A stretch of DNA of 64,000 bases from Bacillota bacterium (lineage in GTDB: Bacteria; Bacillota; Clostridia; Lachnospirales; Lachnospiraceae). Position numbers and translations under genes: made by a program. Location of the stretch: contig JAEWIZ010000020.1 of the NCBI GenBank assembly GCA_023386815.1, positions 83,932 to 147,931 of the forward strand, written 5' to 3'. The notes below the pieces were generated by a model. That model did no database searches and had not been told where the DNA came from. It was given only the letters and a program-made list of their open reading frames with translations. The first letter of the stretch is position 1. The number at the start of each line of letters is the position of its first letter. Shown in pieces: positions 16,201 to 26,835 of this stretch.

Positions 16201-17955
16201 CTATCTGTCACGCTCTTTTGTTGCATCTAATTTCCTATTACGATAATAATTCATTACTCGATAGTCAATCGCGTCCTTCATATGTTCAGCAAAGACATCC
16301 AAGCTAGATGCTTCTGTTAAATCCTCTGCCAAAGCAAGCAGTGCACCGTCTTTCTGCCCGAAGAAGTCTCCATGTGTTTTCAGCATGAAATGAATGGGGT
16401 TGTCCTTAGCCAGTTTAATATACCTTCTACTATCCCAACTTTCAAAATTATTTGTACTTTTATCCCTTAGCATATCCACTCTATTCGAACCTTTATGATA
16501 AAACTCATAGAAGCTCTGATAAACATCCTCTTCATTTACTTGCATCTTAACACTTCCATGATTATAAAACGCAAGTATTAGTGGCATCTTATATGTCTTT
16601 GACATACTTGTGGTTTCAATCATGTTGATGAACTCTTTGCCCCGGCAGGAACATAATTGTTTTTCCTGTTCTGATAGGCAATCCATTTCTTCAAGGAAAT
16701 CAAGGTATCTCAAAAACACATTGAATTTGCTCTTTGACCTCATACTATCATACAAGTCAGAATCCATTTGTATAAACAATTCCATTCTGGAGGGAATATG
16801 TCCTAACTCATCTTTTATCCGATCAAATTCGTATCTTATCCTCTCTTTGAAAGACACCTCCTGTTCTGCCTGCCTCTGAAAAATATCAATAATATGAAAG
16901 TCAAAATCCACATTGCATTCTTCTGGATATTCAAAATTAGTAATATTATATTTCTGTCCACTATTAGCTGCGGGATTCATATTACTTAAAAATGTCGGTA
17001 TCAATTTTGCATTCTTATAATTTCCGATAAAATCAAGTACGTTTAGATACTCTTTTCCCTTATTTTTTCTAAGTCCTCGACCTAATTGTTGCAAAAATAT
17101 CGTAGGAGACTGTGTTGGTCGCAAAAACATTACCATGTCAATATCTCTGATATCCAAGCCTTCATTGAACATGTCTATCGAAAAAATAACTCGAATTCTT
17201 CCCTTTAATAATCCCTCTACAGCTTCTTTTCTTTCTGTGTTATATTCTCCTTGGTTTCCGCTGTATAAGGCAACCGCTGGTATTCCCACCTTACAAAATT
17301 CACTAGCCATATACTCCGCATGTTGTTTCGAAGAGCAGAAACCAAGCGCCTTTTTTGTGTTATACTTTTGATAATGTTTAATAATCAGTTCACTTCTTAA
17401 GTGAATCATCAACGCAGTTTCTAATTCTTTATCATTATATTTACCTTGAATAAACCGAATATTATCATAATCAACTGTCTCATCATAAATTCCAAAGTAA
17501 TGAAACGGAACTAGCCAGCCTTTATTAATTGCCTCTTTTAATCGCACTTCGTAAACAATATTATAGTCACACAGCTCAAATACATTTTTAGAATCCAATC
17601 GTTCTTGTGTAGCAGTAAGACCTAGTAGAAATTTGGGCTTAAAGTAGTTCATGATATTTTTGTAATTTCCTGCTGCCGCATGATGAAACTCATCAATTAC
17701 AATGTAATCAAAAGCATCCCGAGCAAAATACTTTTCGTTTAGATATTCTACTTTTCCAAGACTTTGAACCAATGCAAATACAATCGCCCTATCTGTGTCT
17801 TTTTGATTCCCAGCAAAATAACCGTAATTATCTGAATGTCTGATGTTATAAAAGCTTTCAGCTGCTTGCCTTAGGATTTCTTCTCTGTGGGCAACAAACA
17901 AAATTCTCTCATACTGTTCCGAGTCAAAGACCGCAAGATAGGTTTTGCCTATTCC
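16201..17955 (-). pseudogene. C-terminal half of a PLD-nuclease/SF2 helicase, cut by the IME in Walker A
   Basis: The sequence begins inside motif I (GIGKTYLAVFDSE) and continues with motif II VIDEFHHA, motif III LGLTAT, motif VI QQLGRGLRKNKGK and a DUF3427-type C-terminal part. Family members carry an N-terminal phospholipase-D-like nuclease and are found in anti-phage and mobile-element settings. Here the N-terminal part is 24 kb away at 42282-43024. The reading frame is exactly restored if the GG at 17954-17955 (CC on the plus strand) is joined to the GG at 42282-42283. An ORF start at 17967 (TTG) lies in element DNA and is not the real start. Excision of the IME would rebuild the gene. 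Confidence 0.85.
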
Positions 17956-17980
17956 CGCTCGTGTCAAGGGTGTGACGAGT
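17940..17980. other. IME left attachment site (attL)
   Basis: The core CC is at 17954-17955 (GG in the helicase reading strand). Reading inward from 17956, the element end shows TCG at offsets 4-6, GT at 8-9 and TGTGAC at 16-21 (17971-17976). The right end has the same bases at the same offsets on the opposite strand, about 15 of 25 positions. This is the arrangement expected of serine-recombinase half-sites. The remaining element DNA up to 18208 shows no gene. Confidence 0.7.
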
Positions 17981-18208
17981 AAAAAATGATTTTTTCTTTG
18001 GAAAGCTGCAATGGCTTGCTGCTGTTCCTTTGGTATCCATTTCTGGATAGGTTACCTTATTTAATTGTCTCGATTCCAGGTAACCTGAAATCAAATACGG
18101 TAGCGGGGTGTGATTCCCGCTTTGCAATCGCCTGGTGGCTACACCGCTGTAATATTACAATGAATCTTATCTAAGCTTATAACATATTTCCCACCTTAAT
18201 TCTTAAAT

Positions 18209-19162
18209 TTACATCCTTCTTCCTGCTATTGAAAATCCTCCATTATAATATTGATAAACAGTATTATATGGTCCAAGATTCTTGAAATCGATATCCTGAT
18301 CAAAATAAACCGGTTTTCCTATCTCAAATTCTGGATTTCTATTCCATTCCTCAACATAATGTTTGTTAATCACATATTTTATTATCTCTCCATTATCTAC
18401 GAAATAATATCCAACTAATTGTTGTGGAAATATCGCATATTTCAACATTATTTCACTATGATGATTAGAAAACCATTTCAGACCATATTCTTCCAAAATG
18501 CAATTTACATATTCAGTTTTCTTATATGTGATTCCTTCTTCAATTTGGTTGACCCAACTGTCCATTATCACATAATACCTGTTTCTTCCCTGGTATCCAC
18601 CAAATCTTTTAGCTACTCGAAATCGTTCCAAGCCATAACTACATGATATACAGGGCGTAATTTTAGCAAACTCTCTAACTCCCATTGTATGAAAAGCATA
18701 TATCAACCATTCTTTTAAACATAATAGTTTTTCAAAATTTGTTTCACTTACAACACTATTAATTAACCGTTCTATTTTCTCATGAACATCCCCATCAACG
18801 TAAAGTACATGATACTTAAAAATCATTCTTTCCAAATACCTAGCATATTTGTGAATATAATCTATCATCATTTCTTTGTTTACTACATTCGGATCACAGA
18901 ACTCTCTTAGCGTATTAGTCTGACTGTCTAAAAAGGCATGCATACTTTTTTCGCCCCAATCAAACAAAATTTCAGGATGAAAAACAATATCATTCAATGC
19001 TGTACTTCTGCCTTCTCCTCTTGCTAAGTTAATAATAGAGGGATTAACTATCGCATTATGTAGTTTTTGTTTCAAGAATTCATCGGTTAGATTGCGAATT
19101 TGTCCATCTGATGATTCAAATCTCGGTATATTATCTATCATTTCTGCTGGTGTCATCCACAT
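18209..19162 (-). CDS. Unrecognised 317-residue partner of the AAA ATPase
   Basis: I do not recognise this family. Visible features are an N-terminal LARGEGRSTALNDIVFHPEI segment, a helical middle, and a C-terminal part with YGLERFRVAKRFGGYQG, YYVIMDSWV and IFPQQLVGYYF. It has no signal peptide or membrane span. GGAGGGAA precedes the ATG. It starts 32 bases after the AAA ATPase stop on the same strand, and nothing else shares the operon, so the two form a two-gene module near the element edge, where cargo is often placed. An effector role beside a nucleic-acid-sensing ATPase is inferred from context only. Confidence 0.6.
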   Translation of the reverse strand: MWMTPAEMIDNIPRFESSDGQIRNLTDEFLKQKLHNAIVNPSIINLARGEGRSTALNDIVFHPEILFDWGEKSMHAFLDSQTNTLREFCDPNVVNKEMMIDYIHKYARYLERMIFKYHVLYVDGDVHEKIERLINSVVSETNFEKLLCLKEWLIYAFHTMGVREFAKITPCISCSYGLERFRVAKRFGGYQGRNRYYVIMDSWVNQIEEGITYKKTEYVNCILEEYGLKWFSNHHSEIMLKYAIFPQQLVGYYFVDNGEIIKYVINKHYVEEWNRNPEFEIGKPVYFDQDIDFKNLGPYNTVYQYYNGGFSIAGRRM

Positions 19163-19194
19163 TATATTCCCTCCAATCTTTTTTATTATATTGT

Positions 19195-21702
19195 TTATTT
19201 AACCCTATTATCCTTGGTAAACTTTTCGTAATTTTGTATATATCCTTTTAATTCATCAATTGAAGGAATATCTTCATTCAAAGCCCTCGCTCTGTCGTGT
19301 ACCCAAGAAGAACATTCTGACATACCCGTTTCTAATTCGGTGTACAACATTGTAGAAAAAGGCGCTTTTTTTAGCCTTTGTGTTTGAACACATGGATTAT
19401 ATCTTTGTATGGCATCATTTAGTAGAATTTCTTCAACTGCTCTCTCCCAGCTTTCCCTTAACAACTCACACCACTCTTTAGCTTTGTAGAAATATGCATC
19501 CGTATCTCCAGACTTTTCAATTGTCTCAATATCTTTTAATTCAGCATTTAGTTTCTTAATTCGATCTTTTACATTCATACCCTGCCATGGAATTGCATAA
19601 GCAATATTTCCCGGTACTCCTGCTACCTTTCGTATGGTTTCCTGTTCATATTGAACTTCTTGCTTGTCCGCAGTTGATTTCATTTCCATAAAAAATGTAA
19701 TATCGTGCGTAAAAATTACAACTTGTCTTCTAGTCGATTCTTCTAATAATCGTTTTGCTATTGCATTTCTTCTTTTATGGTCTAGCGAACATACAGGATC
19801 ATCCAATACAATGGCAATATTCTTTGAATCCATCTCAACCTCTGTTAAAAAGTTTGCCACAGCGATTGCTTTTTGCTCTCCTTCACTCAATATTTTCCCA
19901 GGGGCTAATCCCTTAATTGAAAGTTTCTTAAGCGTAGTTCCCTTGCTTCCTCGTTGTACAATTTGAGCATCAAATTCAGCATTCAGTTTTTTACATTCAC
20001 TGGCGAATGTCGTTAAATAATCATCTGTGACATATTTATCAAAAAGTTCCGTTTGCTTACTTGTTATTAACCTTTGTTTAAACTTATTCTTTGTTGCCAA
20101 AGCCAACCATTTCATATTCTTTATATGTTGCTCAATAATTGGTATCAAATCGTTAAGTTTTTTTACATCTAAATAGTTCTTTTCCGTTCCATTTAAAGTG
20201 TCTATGTTTTTTTGTATTTCGCCATAGTTTAGCTTTTTTTCTTTTTCATCGATTGCTGTCATAGCCTGATTTATTATTGAGACATCTATCTCTAATACAG
20301 GAATTTCTTTACTCTCTTCGGAACTCAAAACTTCACACACTGTTTTCTTTATCTTTTCTGCTTCAGAAAACTGTTGTTTTATTTTCATAAATAATTCAGG
20401 TATGTTATTATTCAACCATTCTTCTTGTATACTTTCTTCTACAACAGCAACCAAATCCAATTCAGTGATAGATTTTATTGACTCTGCAACCTTTTGTAAC
20501 TGCATTTTATAATTTTGCTCAGAAAGGCTTTTTAAATAGTCCCAATACTTATCAACAATCTCTATTCCTTCTAAAGATTGCCCACATAAAGGACACTTAT
20601 TATGCTCCTCAATGATGTCATAGTATTTCTTTGCTGCTGTTATAAAGGCTTTCCATTCTACAGATCCAACCTGTTCAATATTATACTGTTTAAATTGGCT
20701 CATTCCCTCTATTTCTGCTAACGACTTTGTTTTAGCCAATTCATCTAGCATCAGTTTATATTCAACTATAGATTGCTGGTTTATCTTGTTATTATATTTA
20801 TTGGCTTTTTCTAAAATTTCACCCATCAACTTTTTGACTTGTGTGATCTTATTTACCTGTTCTTCAATGTTTAAAGAAACCAGTGCTGCCTTTTCCGTTT
20901 TTACCCTCTCATATTCTTCAGCATCCTCTTTTTTAATAAAATATTTTGCCTTCAATCCTGCAATATCTGTATCTTTTGATAACGAGTTTATATCATTCTC
21001 GACTATACTTCCAGAGGTGAAATACTTAATTATTGGATTTTCAACTGTTATTTTTTTACATTCTTCATCCAATCTATTCTGTATCATTGCACAAGCAGAT
21101 AAAAATGTATCAAAAAATTGTAGTTCACTTGGGATAAAACTTATTTCTGATTCTTTCAACATATCATCTAATGCACTTTTTGAATCAAATGCCATTACTC
21201 TTCTAAATACATTATGATCTTTATCCTTAGGAAACTGCAATGGAATTTCTTGATCTTCACATTTAAACTTGAATTCTGCATGCACTTGATCTGGTTTTTC
21301 AACATATATATCGCCTAAAATATCTTTGTCACCTCTAGATATAAAAGCATTATTCAGCAATCTTGTATATCCTGATTTTCCACTTCCATTCTCACCATAA
21401 ACTAAGGTTAAACCAGATCCAATAATTAAGGCACACTCTGATTTTAATCTATTAACCCCTTTTATGTTATTAACGCTCATCCAAGTAATATCATTTTTTT
21501 TTTCTTCCGCGTTTTGCTCAGAAAAATCAATTTTTTCAGCAACTAGTTTATCTGAATCTAAACCAACTTCCTTTTTAAAATCATCATATACAGAATCAAG
21601 AAATTCATCATTCAGACTTTTATTATCAATTATATTTTTTGCTATTTCTTGTTGCCAATATGGCAAACTCTTAACCCACTCAATTACATCATTATATATC
21701 AT
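19195..21702 (-). CDS. Zinc-hook AAA/ABC ATPase (RloC/PrrC-like, AAA_13)
   Basis: 835 residues. Walker A GENGSGKSGYTR is near residue 104. A long coiled coil is interrupted by a zinc-hook motif CPLCGQSL near residue 370. The ABC signature LSEGEQKAIAVANFL is near 605, Walker B IVLDDPVCSLDHKRR near 634, and an H-loop FTHDITFF follows. This is the Rad50-like plan of RloC/PrrC anticodon-nuclease relatives. The C-terminal region (WERAVEEILL, VQTQRLKK, SSWVHDRARA) is the typical tail of AAA_13 proteins, and an RNase activity there is possible but not shown. It is probably a DNA-damage or phage sensor in an abortive-infection system with the 317-residue partner downstream. Confidence 0.75.
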   Translation of the reverse strand: MIYNDVIEWVKSLPYWQQEIAKNIIDNKSLNDEFLDSVYDDFKKEVGLDSDKLVAEKIDFSEQNAEEKKNDITWMSVNNIKGVNRLKSECALIIGSGLTLVYGENGSGKSGYTRLLNNAFISRGDKDILGDIYVEKPDQVHAEFKFKCEDQEIPLQFPKDKDHNVFRRVMAFDSKSALDDMLKESEISFIPSELQFFDTFLSACAMIQNRLDEECKKITVENPIIKYFTSGSIVENDINSLSKDTDIAGLKAKYFIKKEDAEEYERVKTEKAALVSLNIEEQVNKITQVKKLMGEILEKANKYNNKINQQSIVEYKLMLDELAKTKSLAEIEGMSQFKQYNIEQVGSVEWKAFITAAKKYYDIIEEHNKCPLCGQSLEGIEIVDKYWDYLKSLSEQNYKMQLQKVAESIKSITELDLVAVVEESIQEEWLNNNIPELFMKIKQQFSEAEKIKKTVCEVLSSEESKEIPVLEIDVSIINQAMTAIDEKEKKLNYGEIQKNIDTLNGTEKNYLDVKKLNDLIPIIEQHIKNMKWLALATKNKFKQRLITSKQTELFDKYVTDDYLTTFASECKKLNAEFDAQIVQRGSKGTTLKKLSIKGLAPGKILSEGEQKAIAVANFLTEVEMDSKNIAIVLDDPVCSLDHKRRNAIAKRLLEESTRRQVVIFTHDITFFMEMKSTADKQEVQYEQETIRKVAGVPGNIAYAIPWQGMNVKDRIKKLNAELKDIETIEKSGDTDAYFYKAKEWCELLRESWERAVEEILLNDAIQRYNPCVQTQRLKKAPFSTMLYTELETGMSECSSWVHDRARALNEDIPSIDELKGYIQNYEKFTKDNRVK

Positions 21703-21781
21703 CTCTCAATATATCCTCCCTCGTCGTAATACAATAAATTATACTACTCTTAGACATTAATATCCATTTATTATTGTGAAT

Positions 21782-23344
21782 TTATGACATAAACTTCCAC
21801 CTCACCTCCAACCTGTCCTCTCCAAACAAAACAATCTCCTCCACAAAAGTATCCACTAGCTCCTTAGTCAATTTCGTGAGCTGAATCCTGCCATCCAGCA
21901 TCTCCAATCCTGCTGCCTCCGGCACATCCATATCCGTAATCTGTCTCACCGCGGCCTGCTGTTTTTCTATATTATCCTGCATTTTCTCCATCATCTGCTC
22001 ATACATTTTCTTCTGTTCCAAATAGGTGTCTTTATCTGTAACATCCGTTTTGTATGCTTCATAACTGGCACGGAGATCCTGCTGCAATAACGTCATTGTT
22101 CGTTCCATATCAACCAGATCTTTTTCCGCCATAGCTAGTCGCTCTTTTTTCTTAGAACGTTGCACATCTACCACAGATCTGGAATCCACCAGTACATCTG
22201 CATATTGCTGAAGCATACCAAAAATCACTTCTTCAATATCAGCATCCAGAATACTCATCCTACAGTCCCCACTGCTCTGGTCTAGATACTTCTTATTGCA
22301 ATAGTACTTCGGGCGACCGCTGTAAGTATGCGCAAGAGTATGTCCACAATCGCCGCATTTCATCTTACCTACAAGACAATGCCTTGCATGACGTTGTCCA
22401 TCGGTAAAGCACTTTGTATTTACTTTCCGAAGTTCTACAATTTTCAAAAAGTCCTTCTTTGATATAATAGGCGGATGGCAGTTTTCTACCCGTTTCCATT
22501 CCTCTTCTGGAAGAGTCACACATCTTCTGGCTCCAACTTCCTTACTCTCATAACGGTTATACACCAATGTCCCGGTGTACTGCTCATTATCTAGAATTCG
22601 CATGATAGCTACTGTATTCCAAAGTGGTTTTCTTTGTTTGTATCTGGCAAGCATCTGTTCATTTCCTTCCATTTCAGCAATATAAATTCCCGGTGACACG
22701 ATACCATCATCATTCAGGTTTCTTGCAATCTTATACATGGAAATCCCTGCTTTGTACTCCTTAAAAATCTGCTTTACAATTTTAGATGCTACCTCATCAA
22801 TTACCAACTGATGTTTATCTTCCGGACTTTTCACATATCCATATGGTGCATATGCTGCGACATAATTCCCATTGCTCCGAATGGTCTTTAGGGATGTTTT
22901 TACCTTCTCCGATAGATCTTCACTGTAAAAATCATAGAGCAATGTCTTAAAGGAAATATCAATTTCCCCAATACCGCCGATATGATTCTTACTGTCATAA
23001 TTATCTTTCATAGAAATGAACCGAATCCCCATAAACGGAAATATCTGCTCAATATATTTCCCCTGAACGATATGATCTCTTGAAAATCTGGAGAAATCCT
23101 TTACAATAACACAGGAAAACTGCTGCCTTTTAATTTGTTCCAACATATTCTGCACCTGGGGTCTTTCCATGTTCTTGCCTGAATACCCATCATCGGTGAA
23201 TTCTACGATATTCATTTTTCTAAGCTCGCTGTCCTTATTGATAAAAGAACGGATAAATTTACGCTGATTGCCAATGCTATTACTTTCATCAGCCATAAAA
23301 TCATCTTCCTTTGATAATCTCATATAAATTGCTATCTGCTCCAT
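21782..23344 (-). CDS. Large serine recombinase, third gene of IME trio
   Basis: About 520 residues from the ATG at 23344 (MEQIAIYMRLSKEDD, with the nucleophile in RLS). The upstream recombinase stops one base before this ATG (TAA T ATG), with AGGGAG as the ribosome site, so the start is set here rather than at the longer 23386 frame. Arg motif KDFSRFSRD, where the usual second Gly is Ser. Zinc ribbon MKCGDCGHTL...YYCNKKY. The C-terminal segment LVDTFVEEIVLFGEDRLEV is family-typical. Together with the two upstream genes it should catalyse integration and excision of the IME. Confidence 0.87.
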   Translation of the reverse strand: MEQIAIYMRLSKEDDFMADESNSIGNQRKFIRSFINKDSELRKMNIVEFTDDGYSGKNMERPQVQNMLEQIKRQQFSCVIVKDFSRFSRDHIVQGKYIEQIFPFMGIRFISMKDNYDSKNHIGGIGEIDISFKTLLYDFYSEDLSEKVKTSLKTIRSNGNYVAAYAPYGYVKSPEDKHQLVIDEVASKIVKQIFKEYKAGISMYKIARNLNDDGIVSPGIYIAEMEGNEQMLARYKQRKPLWNTVAIMRILDNEQYTGTLVYNRYESKEVGARRCVTLPEEEWKRVENCHPPIISKKDFLKIVELRKVNTKCFTDGQRHARHCLVGKMKCGDCGHTLAHTYSGRPKYYCNKKYLDQSSGDCRMSILDADIEEVIFGMLQQYADVLVDSRSVVDVQRSKKKERLAMAEKDLVDMERTMTLLQQDLRASYEAYKTDVTDKDTYLEQKKMYEQMMEKMQDNIEKQQAAVRQITDMDVPEAAGLEMLDGRIQLTKLTKELVDTFVEEIVLFGEDRLEVRWKFMS

Positions 23345-23345
23345 A

Positions 23346-25058
23346 TTAAGCGTGCTCCCTTCTGTATTTTTCCCGCTCCTCGGCAAGTGGATCTTTAAAA
23401 TTATAGGTAATACGGATATTCTTATCCGGATACAGTTCGATACGAGAAATCATTGCTTCTATTATTTCTCTGCTCAAGGATGCTTTGCCTCTCATACAGG
23501 AGGCTGCTGACCACCAACGAATTTCCTTTTCCAGCTTTTTCTTCTCTCTGTTCTTATTCTCCGTTTCATCAACAATCTGCCCTCTGAGACCTGCAATTTC
23601 CTTTGCATTTTTCTGTTGTAACTGGGATAATTCCTGCTTTGTCATCTCTCCCAGAACATAGGCTTCATATGACTTGCTTTCACTGTATTCAATTTTCTCA
23701 ATTCGTTTTCCCAGTGATTTTATCTTATGGTCAAATGCATTCATAGTTTTCGCTATCATTTCATTCATCTCATCCACCATGGCATCTGCCTTTTCGTACT
23801 GCATTGCAATCTGAAATGATAATGCATCATATACCAGCTGAATCAGATCTGTTTCCAGCCAAGAACCAACACATTTCTTATCTCCGCCTGCATCATAGTT
23901 ATAACGGCACTGATAAAAATACTGTCGTTTTATTTTCCCATTGCGATCAACCAGTCTGGACATCATGGGAATTTTCTTACCGCATACGCCGCAATAAATG
24001 ATTCCATCAAAAATATCTGCCTTCATAGGAATATTCTTTCCTCGCTCTGAGGAAAAGGCACTTTCTTCTACCTTCTTAGCAAATAAATCCCTTACCGCAT
24101 AAAAGGTCTCTTTATCAATAATCGGCTCATGAGTATTCTCAACGATGATCCATTCATTCTTATCTGTAAAATGCTGTTTCTCATTCTCACTCAGCCTCGT
24201 TCTTCGTTTCCCCTGGACCATATTTCCAATGTAAGCCTGATTGGACAGTATCGTTGAAATGGTTCCGATGTACCATGGTTTTGCCTCTTTTTCATTGGAA
24301 TGATACAGACTTTTTGTTTTCAGATATTCACCGGGGTTTGAAAGACGATAGCTTTGCAAAGCACTTGAAATACTGCGTAAATTAGTTCCCTCAAGTGCCA
24401 TGGCAAAGATCTGTCGAACCACCTGTGCAGCCTGTTCATCTACTACATATTTTCGTAGCGGATCGTTGAAATCTACCAGATATCCATATGGTGCATTACT
24501 TCCCACGAATTTTCCTTTTTCCATATCCATTCTTCTGCTACAGGCAACTCGTTTGGAAATATCTTTGGCATACATATCATTTACAAGATTCTTTAGGGAT
24601 ATCTCCAATGATTTATTCTGGTTAAATCCTTCTTCCGAATCAAAATGGTCATTAACGGAAATAAACCGAATTCCCAGAAAGGGTAGAATCGTCTCAATGT
24701 AGTTGCCCGATTCAATATAGGTTCTTCCAAATCGGGACAAATCCTTTACAATGATACAATTGATTTTCCCTGCCCTTGCATCATCCATCATCTGTTGAAA
24801 TGCCGGTCTGTCAAAGCTGGTACCAGATACTCCGTTATCAATGTACTCAAAAGTATCCGTAAATTCTGCTCTATCCTTTGTATAGTTACGCATTATAGCT
24901 AGCTGATTTGCAATGGAGTCCGACGGCTTCATCTTAAGTTCCACTGATAATCTGGCATAAAATGCTGTCCGATAGGTTCGTATTTCTACTGCCTGAGCAT
25001 CATCGTTCACTATAGCACTAACAGCTACCGCATTAAACCTTCCAGCTTTTCGTGCCAT
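23346..25058 (-). CDS. Large serine recombinase, second gene of IME trio
   Basis: 570 residues, starting MARKAGRFNAVAV with a ~30-residue extension before the resolvase domain (AFYARLSVE, Arg motif KDLSRFGRTY). Recombinase domain: GTISTILSNQAYIGNMVQG. Zinc ribbon: IYCGVCGKKI...FYQC. C-terminal MISRIELYPDKNIRI. The previous gene ends TAG one base before this ATG, and GGGAGG lies within its last codons. The extension and MARK start match the second gene of the ICE trio at 8303-9997, so the trio order is conserved. Confidence 0.87.
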   Translation of the reverse strand: MARKAGRFNAVAVSAIVNDDAQAVEIRTYRTAFYARLSVELKMKPSDSIANQLAIMRNYTKDRAEFTDTFEYIDNGVSGTSFDRPAFQQMMDDARAGKINCIIVKDLSRFGRTYIESGNYIETILPFLGIRFISVNDHFDSEEGFNQNKSLEISLKNLVNDMYAKDISKRVACSRRMDMEKGKFVGSNAPYGYLVDFNDPLRKYVVDEQAAQVVRQIFAMALEGTNLRSISSALQSYRLSNPGEYLKTKSLYHSNEKEAKPWYIGTISTILSNQAYIGNMVQGKRRTRLSENEKQHFTDKNEWIIVENTHEPIIDKETFYAVRDLFAKKVEESAFSSERGKNIPMKADIFDGIIYCGVCGKKIPMMSRLVDRNGKIKRQYFYQCRYNYDAGGDKKCVGSWLETDLIQLVYDALSFQIAMQYEKADAMVDEMNEMIAKTMNAFDHKIKSLGKRIEKIEYSESKSYEAYVLGEMTKQELSQLQQKNAKEIAGLRGQIVDETENKNREKKKLEKEIRWWSAASCMRGKASLSREIIEAMISRIELYPDKNIRITYNFKDPLAEEREKYRREHA

Positions 25059-25059
25059 T

Positions 25060-26778
25060 CTAGCAAACCTCCCTTAGTTCAATCACATAATTTCCATCAA
25101 TGATCTTTGCATCTGCTTCCAGAACTTCCTGTTCCAATAACTCATTGGCAGTCTGGATAATGCCTGCTACTTTCGCCATTTCATTGCTGTATTTAAATAT
25201 GATTTCTACCGTGTCATCATAAATCAGAATCCTGTCAATAAAAGTTACAAGAACCAGTCTGTCCAATACTTTGATTCTGAAATTCTCACGAAATTTTGCC
25301 AGATCATCTGCAACAGCAAGACCTTTATGATAGATACTATGAATGATTTTCTCCTGTTTCTGAATCGCAGTCTCCAGCTCTACTTCTTTTCCTGTGTAGG
25401 TTTCCCTGTATCTGGCAAACTGCTCTTTCGTAATAATTCCCTCCTGCAAATCATTGTATAGAGAAGATTTAAGAGCAGCATACTTTGTTAATTCTACTCT
25501 TAAACCTGCAATTTCCTTATCATGTGCCACCGCTTCGTCATAATTTACATTCAGCTCATCCAAATGTTCCACTAATGCTTCACAGTCACGCATGTTATCC
25601 ATATAAATCTGTAATTGTCCAAGGATAATTTCATCGAGAACCTCTTCTCTGATGGAATGTCTGTTACAATTATCTTTTCCATTGCGGTTATAATTGGAGC
25701 AGATATAATTGACCACTGGTTTCCCCCTGTACAGATAAGAACGTCTGACCATGCTCATCCCGCAATCGCCACAATATAACAGTCCTGCATACATATAGGC
25801 TTCTTTCTGTCCGGCTATGGCTTTCGTGTCCCGGCTTATCAGTATCTGCACTGCATTAAAATCTGCCTTAGAAACAATTGACTCATGGGCATTTTCAATG
25901 ATAATCCAATCACATTTTGGAACCACAACTTCTTTCTTCACTTTATGATTAATCCTTGTTCGTTTGCCCTGTGCCAGAACTCCCACGTAGACTTCATCTT
26001 TTAGAATCCGCCCAACGGTCTGTGCTGACCACCTGGAATCGCCTGCACTCTGAAAACTGGTAGAGTATTTCTGACCAGATTTTTTCTTATAAGCTGCAGG
26101 CGACAATACTCCCATGGAATTCAACTCATTTGCAATGGCTGAAGCACTCATGCCTGCCAACTTCTTTGCAAAAATATCCTGTATAATAACTGCTGCATAT
26201 TCATCTGGAACAAGCTGATTCTTATTGTCCTCTGCCTTGGCATATCCATATGGTGCAAATGCTCCCACAAACTCTCCATTGGCTCTTTTCACCTGCTGAC
26301 TGGAACGAACCTTTGTGGAAATATCATGGCAATAATTGTCGTTAATCAGATTTTTCATGGGAACAATAATGTGTTTCTCCCCATGATCCGCTGTCAGACT
26401 GTCAAAATTATCCGTGATTGCAATAAATCTTACTCCATACTTATCAAAGGTCTTAAGAATCAGTTCATCCCCGCCAATATGTTCTCTGGCAATTCTGGAT
26501 AAATCCTTTACAATAATGCAGTCAAGATTTCCAGCTTCCACTGCCTTCATCATCTTCTGATATCCCGGTCTTTCAAAGTTACTACCAGAAAAACCATCAT
26601 CTATAAAAATCTCTGCCAGCTTGAATTCTGGTCTGTTCTTTATAAAATCTTCCACCAGAAGCTTCTGGTTCGTAATACTGTTACTATCTATCTTTCCCTT
26701 ACCATCACGGTCATCATCTCCTGATGAAAGTCTTAAATACATTCCCGTTCTGTACTGGTCAAGTTTCTTCATTCCCAT
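25060..26778 (-). CDS. Large serine recombinase, first gene of IME trio
   Basis: 572 residues. Nucleophile region MYLRLSSGDDD, then SNSITNQ and the Arg motif KDLSRIAREH. Recombinase domain: AQTVGRILKDEVYVGVLAQG. Zinc ribbon: LYCGDCGMSM...YICSNYNRNG. The C-terminal region has VTFIDRILIYDDTVEI. AGGAGG lies nine bases before the ATG. It is the lead gene of a tightly spaced three-recombinase operon and corresponds in position and style to 10001-11665. Confidence 0.87.
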   Translation of the reverse strand: MGMKKLDQYRTGMYLRLSSGDDDRDGKGKIDSNSITNQKLLVEDFIKNRPEFKLAEIFIDDGFSGSNFERPGYQKMMKAVEAGNLDCIIVKDLSRIAREHIGGDELILKTFDKYGVRFIAITDNFDSLTADHGEKHIIVPMKNLINDNYCHDISTKVRSSQQVKRANGEFVGAFAPYGYAKAEDNKNQLVPDEYAAVIIQDIFAKKLAGMSASAIANELNSMGVLSPAAYKKKSGQKYSTSFQSAGDSRWSAQTVGRILKDEVYVGVLAQGKRTRINHKVKKEVVVPKCDWIIIENAHESIVSKADFNAVQILISRDTKAIAGQKEAYMYAGLLYCGDCGMSMVRRSYLYRGKPVVNYICSNYNRNGKDNCNRHSIREEVLDEIILGQLQIYMDNMRDCEALVEHLDELNVNYDEAVAHDKEIAGLRVELTKYAALKSSLYNDLQEGIITKEQFARYRETYTGKEVELETAIQKQEKIIHSIYHKGLAVADDLAKFRENFRIKVLDRLVLVTFIDRILIYDDTVEIIFKYSNEMAKVAGIIQTANELLEQEVLEADAKIIDGNYVIELREVC

Positions 26779-26835
26779 CTATCAAATCCTCCTGTTTCTC
26801 ATCGTAATCCAAAGTCTATAATCAAAATCTCTAAA

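Noticed and set aside
17924..18127. 67-codon ORF spanning the IME left border
   Set aside because: It is a chance fusion of element and helicase bases in the wrong frame.
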